Shown here in pieces: positions 10,901-16,643 of a stretch of 40,849 nt of DNA (within the stretch, counting starts at the first letter, position 1; every line of letters starts with the position of its first letter). Source of the stretch: Neolewinella persica DSM 23188 (lineage in GTDB: Bacteria > Bacteroidota > Bacteroidia > Chitinophagales > Saprospiraceae). The DNA is taken from positions 16,120-56,968 of the forward strand of contig NZ_KB890480.1 in NCBI RefSeq assembly GCF_000373105.1, given 5' to 3'. Under the pieces are notes generated by a model. That model worked only from the letters and a program-made list of their open reading frames with translations. It was not told the DNA's origin and ran no database searches. Both the position numbers and the translations under genes were made by a program.

Positions 10901-12430
10901 TTCATTGCCAGCCCGATCACGGACTGTTTCGGTAACGAAATCGATACTTACAGCCTCTACCCCGAAGAAGTAGCTTCTGCTGCTGGGTTCCTGGTGGAAG
11001 AAGACCAACTTGGCGTCATGATCACTTGTGCCGAACTTGAAGCAAGTAGCGGCAGCGGTTACCCCGTACGCCTTTACGCCTTCGACGCAGCGGGTAATAA
11101 TGATTACTGTACTGTCTTCGTAGAGATTCAGCAGAACGCCAGTACACCATGTGATGGCGGCGGAGACCTCGCTGACCTCGCTGGTATCATTGTCGATGCT
11201 AACATGAACGCAGTTGAAAACGTCACGGTCAGCCTGAACGAATCAGGCGGAATGAACCGCAACTTCGTAACGACGGAGGAGGGAACTTTCAGCTTCACCG
11301 GCCTCGCACCTGGTAATGACTATACGGTCAGCCCGTCCCACTACGAGGACTACCTGAATGGTGTTCGGACTTCTGATATTGTTGGTATCACTGCCCATAT
11401 CCTGAGTACTAATCCGCTGGACAATCCGTATACCTTACTTGCTGCCGACGTTGATGGCAACGCCAGCATTGACGTAGGAGATATCATTTCTATCCGTCGC
11501 CTGATCCTTGGTCAGATTGATGGCTTCCCGGCGAATATGCCGAGCTGGATGTTCATTCCTGCAGATTATGATTTCCCCGCATCACTCAACCCATGGCAGA
11601 CGGCTTTCCCGACGGTAAGCAACCATAACGACCTCGTCGGTAGCATCGTTGACGTTGACTTCATCGGTATTAAGCTTGGTGACGTTAACCAGACAGCATT
11701 ACCGAACTCACTCGTTTCCGGTACACCAAGAAGCCTTAACGGCACTTTGGAACTGGATGTGGAGGAGATCGCAATGACCCAGGGAGAAACCTACCGTGTA
11801 CCAGTTAGTGCAGCTGCACTGACGGAAGTAGAGGGTTACCAATTCACGTTGGAGTTTGACCGGACTGCGCTTGAAATTACCGACATTGAACCAGGTCTGG
11901 TTACAGCCGCTAACTTCGGATGGAACTTCGCTGAACGTGGCTTGATCACGACCAGCTGGAACTGGACGGGAAGTACCGTACCTACGGACTGGACTGGTGA
12001 AGAAGTCCTCTTCACCCTTGTTGTCCGTGCGAATGCTGACGATAATCTGAGTGAAGGTCTTGACATCAGCAGCCGCTTCACCGCAGCAGAGGCCTACGAG
12101 CGCAATACGGGTAACCTCCGTAACCTGGCCCTGGTCTTCAACGAGATCGAGGTAGAGAACGGTTCGAATGAACTCTTCCAGAACACGCCGAACCCCGTTC
12201 GGAACCAGACGGTCATCAGCTTCCAGCTGGAGACTGCTCAGGCAGAAGTGATTATTTCTATCCGCGATGCCGCTGGTCGGACCATTCGTGAATTCACACA
12301 GGAAGGAACTGCGGGCTACAACAGCCTGGTTGTTGACAACCAGATGCTGAACAACGCAGCGGGTGTCTACTCTTACACGGTTACGGCCGGAGAGTGGGTG
12401 GCCACTAAACGCATGATCGTACTTCGGTAA
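1964..12430 (+). CDS. Giant secreted multidomain protein with HYR-like repeats, dockerin, cohesin-like domain and type IX sorting tail
   Basis: A protein of about 3,488 residues, probably displayed on or released from the cell surface. I chose ATG 1964 because the frame further upstream opens only with a TTG at 1910, and 1964 gives a clean signal peptide ending near LGGLQA. Many HYR-like beta domains carry the xxCPxxxT start and DNC/GNxxxC cores (for example near residues 828, 1391, 1478, 2021, 2195 and 2382). Related ACxDxxxVxLD repeats occur near 944, 2104, 2473 and 2954. One HYR-like unit is followed by a lamin-tail-like domain (about 1555-1759), then a P/Homo-B-like domain (about 1774-1914). 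Near the C-terminus come a carboxypeptidase-regulatory-like fold (about 3068), a dockerin-like Ca-binding pair (about 3160-3250), a cohesin-like domain (about 3259-3395) and a type A sorting domain (about 3404-3488, with NTPNPV). The role is probably adhesion or matrix; no enzyme domain is visible. Confidence 0.92.
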   Translation: MTTTQTLSPTGTTALLSFRHRYILFVVLATLFSLGGLQAQCNYSSSGSFPVIAEDTDDETAPFSFTQNLDVFSAGLGDVVEVTGPVSVRICFWGDMNAANETFAVNVAGNMVGTVGDLGYTPSQASPYCETFVLNSANDVEDDLADLDGDINITYNGFGGGWNNNDAGADQFSAQVVSVSFNYDVPVTISNPGNACSDGTDLAFAVTPVDGTDPNDVTSFQIFPATPGFNSTTGTIDVSEANPGNYNVVYNYDVNGCQFEASQTVTVFAAPVANLKPTTVACKPSGGTVDLGLMFDGFNTGGGTFTLQSGGGSITGSTFTPPGNGAGCYLIRYEVDNPNGCDNAPYSDEANLLITAEPDPLLTVTGAASPVCSTTPVSVTLGRTSNGSVPTYTVNGNNVGAGTTMLASPAGVGSINYQICLEETNSVTVCPGVPATAPCTAQTCLTFTIFNDGNDCGANAAFASECEPDINAVEVCEVEVSNNLFLECSFFRLDGPQLIEAEITNAPGVIQCSDEEISFDWQGSLPGLFGDIATSGPTIAELDPAAGAVCFIINFEICIPLPIVDDFCLDPIPLPDFVEEACDKTVGQFVFDALSDLVGGTGGSGIVVADTDGDGAFDIILDEYTFPDNGSATIPNNVEGDGYITVRNVVSWPFMAQSVCGTVSDESINLIELLPIGAIPLVGVIIEDLLAAASCNVDLVFSDEETVRIPVINRSAPEFANCNETGYTFSEDGICDTEANWSIPVAYDGCNGGLLQYRGRTAGTDATNFNGTPPAEVVVAESGLYQTAGPIPGSDLAPGTYMVTYTAYSCSAIESTCTFPVVVTTGDPILACPAPITVRTDADQCTAVVTGVGPIQGASCATVINYSVAFADGTMASTTTMYSAANLGTHNDASGLTFPIGESTVTYTMMVDINGDGDVDDTIDGTMETQTCDFTITVLDAQRPSAACIDVEVRLDNTGNVSVSAEDPADGTAFLDGGSTDNCDTDLDIMAAKPGGAFAATLDFDCTETGYNLVTLRVTDAAGNVSTCLSQIYVEDFFEGITFDLDVPEICLENNNPEQLDFSNYLIITLPDGTTLSHDQVAANSYLGDAFGGFGISAFAPAPGTASMDPGSVSADGIYTMGEGTGYVTVSYILAFPGTVVQNNNVALTGCLEIVHSTFELRQPLEMESPECECIVQNDRIVDLGEVTGGLEPYTIQYGGVKLDVDSDGVADDVDGEYTYDGSTGADIGDFVQDLGNLLVDYTQPTWSFTIVDARGCEIFRSGSCDNDDENGTPEILCENLGPVELTTEEDVCEAQYTWEHTLPTDNCDVILYTYTITNPDGSIAGPFDITALLNPDITNPLPDQFFGTYDFEHVSPTVKTSTVTYYAEDAVGNFSQCSFEVTVTDDDPPRFINCPEPAVIVDAPATWCSAFANYSLPLAVDNCSIPVVTQVDDTGLTSGDLYPVGITINTFEAVDPTGNSIRCDVKIIVNDFHTPPTFECPADATADTDAGDCGAVVNDLAPTNIADNCLPNLTIVYRIDDAEGNEVASGFDDASGNFFGLGTSTVSYSVQDMPLLLITEITHAFDDAVDGTLPVPAFTAGNPADGDYLEITNFNRAALDVSCLMITRTHAGGVEEYAVPTFTILQPGGTLTIHFGDGVNSPTDDFFNVPGAANLAPGEPAAYSIGLSRSIIDVAVMNGFDLTGMDEAAYWTGNIGPVSGGGIVRTTVWDTNTANDFAPGEACLPTTFGTLNPGLAQPTPNGAATAIQAQPTVRVECDLTVTVTDREDAVCGLYGEWNDYVSGAIDVAFGECIETVYTVGDAYTVSDVNLNIAGLAGDMGNLTFTLISPEGTEVELAAAVCAGTNEVDFTFDGDFGPAIDAGCGILNNAGDLVMPIGDIEIFNGEAAAGDWILQIGHNGQESTDPAAFTSSILFISSREAYPDYTTTLENDLGVCGANYTWNHAILFDNCPGGTILWTIVDSSGTTLESTAIPIFPENTEVTFFFPVGISTVTYALTDANGNTSSCSFDVTVNDTEFPVITCPSDATIQLAGGDCEEAYTPTDYTATDNCAVVDIYGIPPFSQLLPIGVNEIQFNVADAAGNITSCFYTVTVLEYIPANPQMACIDQINIHLDGDCEQEIVPSMVLAGREYYCFDNYVLTLLQRNDTGTFDTISPNVVGIDQIGEEIRYQIYDPRNDISCWGNIDVGFFEAPEFICPPNMTVSCNASTDTSLMGVPVLQSCALAGATVAFADTLQRNDACDDPRAILRRTWKVTDAYGNSSSCVQTITIEAFDLSTVRFPANRDGEAAPAVYCADAAADPTLTDPESTGFPFVDDGSDIFTTNFCSASYLYSDEVYNICAGSYEIIRTWKVRNTCQPVVPGVNPIEAVQIIRVLDFENPVVDCPDDITISTSSIDCNGAYLIPEPVVETGCTNWDYTVSASNGLLTQLPNGTYLLSGLDEGIYTVRYEVEDECGRYSECILNLTVIDQVGPTAACEDGLNVSLDGNGQAVISAADVDGNSEDLCGEVQLEIRRLYELDPGTCQATTPFYTDWSASVGVNCCDLEDMVTVELRVTDEDGNSSICWTEILVEDKIAPTCIAPADVTITCVEYIESLPNDIQDASDAQLDAMFGFAGAADNCSVAITQTVSGAINNCGVGQIVRVFTATDGVGLTNGPACTQTIDIVSVFDYQVTLPMDVSGTCAEIPVYDDLEFTDFGCDLLTVTTNVDTLRTLDAGEECFKLRITYDAVNWCEFNSLGDPYLIPRDGHNGRDPETELLYLNVLPGVNLNVSSDDDAFLSRFSDRVFNVGPPQSDRRVDDGNDIDGTNDDNGNIDAQAYAQDDSRGSFRYIQYIKVYDEVAPVITVTEPDACFSGNGANCSAVVTLNFTAEDDCSDVQVTAQLDVDYDETLGFQSSRALTSDEVSISVTGEYVIRLNGAPVGEHAVRINAADGCGNFDNAILEFCVDPVLAPTPICIQTLTVTLTDDGEGGGIAAIWASDFIASPITDCFGNEIDTYSLYPEEVASAAGFLVEEDQLGVMITCAELEASSGSGYPVRLYAFDAAGNNDYCTVFVEIQQNASTPCDGGGDLADLAGIIVDANMNAVENVTVSLNESGGMNRNFVTTEEGTFSFTGLAPGNDYTVSPSHYEDYLNGVRTSDIVGITAHILSTNPLDNPYTLLAADVDGNASIDVGDIISIRRLILGQIDGFPANMPSWMFIPADYDFPASLNPWQTAFPTVSNHNDLVGSIVDVDFIGIKLGDVNQTALPNSLVSGTPRSLNGTLELDVEEIAMTQGETYRVPVSAAALTEVEGYQFTLEFDRTALEITDIEPGLVTAANFGWNFAERGLITTSWNWTGSTVPTDWTGEEVLFTLVVRANADDNLSEGLDISSRFTAAEAYERNTGNLRNLALVFNEIEVENGSNELFQNTPNPVRNQTVISFQLETAQAEVIISIRDAAGRTIREFTQEGTAGYNSLVVDNQMLNNAAGVYSYTVTAGEWVATKRMIVLR

Positions 12431-12461
12431 GGGCACACTTTACAGATCTACGTGCTGAAAC

Positions 12462-12495
12462 AAACGCCGTCTTCCTTTGGGGAGGCGGCGTTTTT
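12462..12495 (+). terminator. Rho-independent terminator of the giant gene
   Basis: The two 14-nt arms (12462-12475 and 12480-12493) pair completely, with two G.U wobbles, around the loop TTTG and end in TTTTT. It lies 32 bp past the stop codon of the giant gene. Confidence 0.92.
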
Positions 12496-12517
12496 GTGTG
12501 CCATTCAGGATCAGGGG

Positions 12518-12544
12518 GCGCGGTCGCGGGTGCAGGGGAGGGGA
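12518..12544 (+). repeat. Dispersed GC-rich motif, copy 2
   Basis: Contains GCGCGGTCGCGGGTGCAG and then GGGAGGGG. Like copy 1, it is followed by a GGAGCA(A)GGG stretch. It lies just past the terminator of the giant gene. Confidence 0.65.
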
Positions 12545-12588
12545 TTAAGGAGCAGGGATGGCTGCGCTGAATTTGTTATTGTCAATTG

Positions 12589-12671
12589 ATAGCCCCCCTC
12601 CCAATCGTGCGCTTCGCGTCTGCCTTTGGCGGTCCCACGGGGGGAGGGCTATTGAAAACGCTGCGCGTTTT
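12589..12671. repeat. REP-like imperfect inverted repeat plus short hairpin
   Basis: Arms at 12589-12602 and 12639-12652 (ATAGCCC with a C-run, and a G-run with GGGCTAT) pair over 14 positions with one mismatch and one wobble. The loop is GC-rich and itself contains GCGCTTCGCG. Directly after it, AAAACGC-TGC-GCGTTTT with a T-run (12655-12671) resembles a short terminator. The 361-bp gap from 12431 to 12792 holds this, the terminator and the dispersed motif, and no gene. Confidence 0.65.
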
Positions 12672-12792
12672 TTCAAGAACCAGCTGGGTTTTTCTGACCT
12701 GGCGGTTGGCTGTAGAACAGACCTTTCCACAGGCCATACAACGCCTTGATAGGTAATAATACTTGCCGCTGGCATAGAAGCGTTTGCATAGC

Positions 12793-13405
12793 ATGGATAA
12801 CGTGAAATTTTCGGCATTACTCTTGACGATGTTGTCAATCTTCAGTTGCCAAAAGACTACCTGCACGGTTAGCTACCCAGATATCATCATCAAAAACGGA
12901 CTTCAGGAAAGCTACGACCAGGCGAAACTGGACTGGTACTTACTCAACGCCGTATTCCAAGAGCGACTATCTGATTGTCTATGATTCAATTGTAGAGGCA
13001 GGGACAATAATTTGTGATGCAGATCGGGGACATTGGGCTACCGATCGTCAACTCCTTGACGACAAGGAAAAAATGCGCACCAAATTCGGAGCTAGTCGAA
13101 TATTGGAATTCGTCGCTACGGACATTGAGCTCTTTGTGCATGATGAAGAATCCATGCTAAAGGACGACACCCTTACGCTGACCTTCTTTCCCGAAGATAA
13201 TGGAAGAGGCTGGATCACAGATCCTACTGATGGAGCTATTCATACCCTTATCTACGTCAATGGAGTATTGAGAATCGTTGGACAGAATGATTATATCGAA
13301 TACGACGTAGACGCTAAGGAAGTGGCGCAGGAGCGGACAATCTTGAAAGAGAAAGTGCAAAAAGCAGCAACAGTAACGGAGTGGCTAAAATGTAAGTTTC
13401 TTTAA
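12793..13405 (+). pseudogene. Lipoprotein gene split by a frameshift
   Basis: ATG 12793 opens a lipoprotein signal peptide with lipobox SIFSC. The frame continues sensibly (KLDWYLL) and then stops at 12982-12984. A second frame, one base over, is open from before 12959 and reads plausible protein (SDYLIVYDSIVEAG, then a beta-rich stretch) to TAA 13405. The second frame has an ATG at 13073, but coding-like sequence clearly begins well before it. The simplest reading is one gene of about 200 residues with a single-base indel between roughly 12930 and 12975. Whether this is a real mutation or a sequencing error cannot be told here. The family is not recognised; the product would be a small outer- or inner-membrane-anchored protein. 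Confidence 0.6.
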
Positions 13406-13432
13406 GCATGCACTATGCAATAACTTTTATTT

Positions 13433-13486
13433 TGCAACACCTGCAACACCTGCAACACCTGCAACACCTGCAACACCTGCAACACC
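13433..13486. repeat. Tandem array of 9-bp unit TGCAACACC
   Basis: Six perfect copies of TGCAACACC end three bases from the stop codon of the minus-strand gene at 13490. The unit differs from the array at position 1 in a single base (ACC versus CCC). Confidence 0.95.
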
Positions 13487-13489
13487 TGC

Positions 13490-14470
13490 CTACAAAACCT
13501 CCTTCGCCCCCTCAGAAACCTCCAACCCCGCCCAGGTAGCCCGGCCGGCGTAAACGACTTGCTCGTTCCGCCAGAACTCGACTTCCAGCTCTGCCTGCAG
13601 GCTTTCGTTGATCTTGCCCGTCATGGCGGAGCCGGTGATGGGGGAGGCCAGGTCGCCACCCGGAGCCGGATGTCCAGTGACGATGAGCTGGGCCTTGAGA
13701 CTGCTGAAGTGCAGCGTCACCGTCCCCTGCTCTTCATCGAACGTTGTTTGCACCTGCGACCCCGCCCAAGTCGTGAATAAATGCAGTTCTCCTTCAAACA
13801 GGAAAGTGGCCAAAAAGCCGGTAAAGGAGGAGCCCAGCCATGGAATGCTGGCCACGCTGGCCATCAGGCTGGCGGGCTGGACGGTGCCCGTGAGGTGGTT
13901 GCTCTGGCACCATACCCAGGCATCGGGGAAGCCACTGCCCCAGTCTTTTTCGATGTAGCCTATGCCACCGGAAGCATCATAGTCCGTACCTGCCACGGTG
14001 ATTTTTCCCTGCAGTTCATGGTACAAACTGACCAGCCCATGGTAGCACTGCATGCGGGGCACAAAGCCATACCATCCCATTACCCCCGGTGCCAATGGGC
14101 GCTTTTGCCACGGGTGAATATCTTTGAAGTTCAGGTCGAATTGCAGGTCTGGTAAATCGATCCTGATGGAATCTTCCGAAAAAAAATGTGGGCCAAGCTG
14201 GAGTTCAAAGTGCTCCTCCGCTGGCTGGAAATCGGTGACATCGTACTGATGGTAAGCCGACGTCACCCCAACCCCATCGAGGACCTGTAAAAAGGCGTGC
14301 CCCGTGCCGTCGGCCGCGTAGCTGATACCAGGGATGAAGGAATAGGCCAGACTCTTTTCGGGCAGGACCAGTTTAAAATACCAACCTTCGAAGTAATTGC
14401 GGGTCCTGCCCCAGCCCTGGAAGCGGGGAGGGTCTAAGGTGGCACGGCGACGAAGGAGGAAATTTTTCAT
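13490..14470 (-). CDS. Tocopherol-cyclase-like family protein
   Basis: A 326-residue protein resembling the tocopherol cyclase family. The hallmark N-terminal YFEGWYFK stretch lies at residues 26-33, GYIEKDWGSGFPDAWVW at 171-187, and the whole has an AttH/lipocalin-like two-beta-barrel character. Plant and cyanobacterial members close the chromanol ring of vitamin E, but many bacteria without tocopherol carry homologues of unknown role. I chose ATG 14470 because an ATG at 14518 lies inside the terminator hairpin of the upstream sodA gene. No signal peptide is visible, so it is probably cytoplasmic. It lies downstream of superoxide dismutase on the same strand, which hints at an antioxidant or lipid role, but the terminator between them argues against one operon. 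Cyclase activity itself is not supported. Confidence 0.82.
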   Translation of the reverse strand: MKNFLLRRRATLDPPRFQGWGRTRNYFEGWYFKLVLPEKSLAYSFIPGISYAADGTGHAFLQVLDGVGVTSAYHQYDVTDFQPAEEHFELQLGPHFFSEDSIRIDLPDLQFDLNFKDIHPWQKRPLAPGVMGWYGFVPRMQCYHGLVSLYHELQGKITVAGTDYDASGGIGYIEKDWGSGFPDAWVWCQSNHLTGTVQPASLMASVASIPWLGSSFTGFLATFLFEGELHLFTTWAGSQVQTTFDEEQGTVTLHFSSLKAQLIVTGHPAPGGDLASPITGSAMTGKINESLQAELEVEFWRNEQVVYAGRATWAGLEVSEGAKEVL

Positions 14471-14480
14471 GGAGGAGGCA

Positions 14481-14525
14481 AAAATAAGAATGCGCGAACG
14501 GGGGTATTCCCCATTCACGCATTCT
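14481..14525 (-). terminator. Rho-independent terminator of sodA
   Basis: On the minus strand the bases 14525 down to 14487 form a 17-bp stem with two G.U pairs and a 5-nt loop, followed by TATTTT. The wobble pairs work only on the minus-strand RNA, which assigns it to sodA. Confidence 0.9.
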
Positions 14526-14545
14526 CTTATTCAGTTATTCACTGA

Positions 14546-15151
<606 letters not shown>

Positions 15152-15257
15152 GAATTTTCTGTGTTTTGGTGATGGTTGTTGACCATTATTGAAGGCCTTC
15201 GTGGTTATAACAGGTTTTGGGGTGGAGGGTTTGCTTGGGTTTTGTATTTTTCCGCTG

Positions 15258-16427
15258 ATGACCCTCTACTTCGCCTTAGCAATTGTTGTCCTGGTCGGCT
15301 TTGTACTGATTTGCCGCTCCATTACCACCTTTATTCATGAGTTCGGTCACGGGTTGGCCGCCTTACTGGTCACTGACGGGCCAGTGTCTATTTATATTGG
15401 ATCGATGGGCGACCCTTCAACCAGTCGTAAGTACCAAATAGGGCGTTTACTTATTTTTCACCGGTTTAGTTTTTGGCACAGTCGGGGTGGCTTGTGTGTG
15501 CCGGGGTATACCAATAGTCTGGTGGGACAATTCTTTTATGTTTTAATGGGGCCGATCGCTAGCTTACTTTTAGCCCTTGGTATTGCTGTGCTGACGTTGG
15601 CCCTTGGAGGGCATGATATTGTAATTATTTTTGCTTTTATTTTTCTTTCTTCCTCGATGTATGATCTATGGGTTAATCTTAAACCCTATCCTTATTCCAT
15701 TAAACTTGCAGACGGAAGTATTACTTTTAACGATGGCCAGCTTCTGTTACTAATAATTGCTTCGCGAAAATTTTCACCGGGTCTTCGCAAAGGCTTTTAT
15801 CTGTACCACCGACAGAAGTATGGCGAAGCGCTCGCCCTGATGGAACAAGCCTATGCTGCTGGAGAAAGACAGCCGGAATTACTCAGTCATCTCATCAGCT
15901 TATACGTCCAGACCTGTAACGGCGAAAAAGGGCTGGCCCTGTACCGTAGCGAAAAAAATTACTTCGAAGCCGTGCCGGAATACAAATTCAATCTTGGCAT
16001 TTTCTATGGAATGACGGCTAATTACGATAAAGCAATGACCACTTTCAATAGCATCCTGTACGGTCAGGCCGATAACGCGATGGTAAGGGTTAACCGCGGT
16101 TTTACCCTTAATCTCATGGGAAGATACCAGGAAGCCATTACTGATTTCGATCGGGCACTGGTATTGACCGGCCAGGATTCGTATGCCTACAGCAACCGAG
16201 CTTATGCCTACGCTCAGCTGGGAGATTTACCGGCAGGAAAAGCCGACCTTGATTTGGCCCTTAAGCTGGACCCAAACAATTCCTATTGCCATCTGACTAA
16301 GGGCATCATACATTTAAAGGAGGGGGACCGTCAAAAAGCCTGCACTTCTTTCCAACGAGCAAAAGAACTGGACCCCTACACTTTTTCTTTGGATAGGTAC
16401 ATGGCCGAAGCCTGCTCTCCTGATTGA
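15258..16427 (+). CDS. M50-like membrane metalloprotease fused to TPR domain
   Basis: About 389 residues from ATG 15258; the frame also opens at TTG 15189, giving 23 more residues, but the ATG directly precedes a hydrophobic helix. Residues 1-25 form a membrane helix, followed immediately by HEFGH at 27-31, the zinc-binding HExxH of M50/site-2-protease-like enzymes. Further hydrophobic segments lie at about 95-145. NLKPYPY and NDGQ near 147-170 recall the second M50 motif with its Asp ligand. Residues about 175-389 are tetratricopeptide repeats with typical A/Y/G spacing (YKFNLGIFYGMTANYDKA, AYSNRAYAYAQLGDL). It is probably an inner-membrane protease whose TPR half binds a partner or substrate. 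Substrate and pathway are unknown. It stands alone between divergent sodA and the GH57 gene. Confidence 0.8.
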   Translation: MTLYFALAIVVLVGFVLICRSITTFIHEFGHGLAALLVTDGPVSIYIGSMGDPSTSRKYQIGRLLIFHRFSFWHSRGGLCVPGYTNSLVGQFFYVLMGPIASLLLALGIAVLTLALGGHDIVIIFAFIFLSSSMYDLWVNLKPYPYSIKLADGSITFNDGQLLLLIIASRKFSPGLRKGFYLYHRQKYGEALALMEQAYAAGERQPELLSHLISLYVQTCNGEKGLALYRSEKNYFEAVPEYKFNLGIFYGMTANYDKAMTTFNSILYGQADNAMVRVNRGFTLNLMGRYQEAITDFDRALVLTGQDSYAYSNRAYAYAQLGDLPAGKADLDLALKLDPNNSYCHLTKGIIHLKEGDRQKACTSFQRAKELDPYTFSLDRYMAEACSPD

Positions 16428-16436
16428 ATGAGAGAA

Positions 16437-16471
16437 CAGCTACCGCACGAGGCTGCTCGCTGTCGCTCGTT
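16437..16471 (+). repeat. Dispersed motif copy (CAGCTACCGCACGAGG)
   Basis: This 35-bp stretch matches 40657-40690 at about 31 positions: an identical CAGCTACCGCACGAGG followed by a similar GCTCGCT/CGCTCGTT tail. It lies just past the stop codon of the M50-TPR gene. The rest of the gap to 16643 contains a direct repeat of AAAGAACCAAT and no gene. Confidence 0.65.
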
Positions 16472-16643
16472 GGTGGCCATAATTGAATAAGCGAGTGATG
16501 GCATGGTTGTCAATAGGGGCAGCCCGATAGACTAAAGAACCAATGGCCCAAAGAACCAATTAACTGTTTAGCCATCAGAAAATCGCAGACTTGGGATAAG
16601 ATTTGGCTAGCCTCCTGTTACCGGGCTTATTATCTTCGCGCAC

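Noticed and set aside
12558..12749. Short plus-strand open frame downstream of the giant gene
   Set aside because: It runs through the REP-like inverted repeat and short hairpin, and its translation has no coding character.
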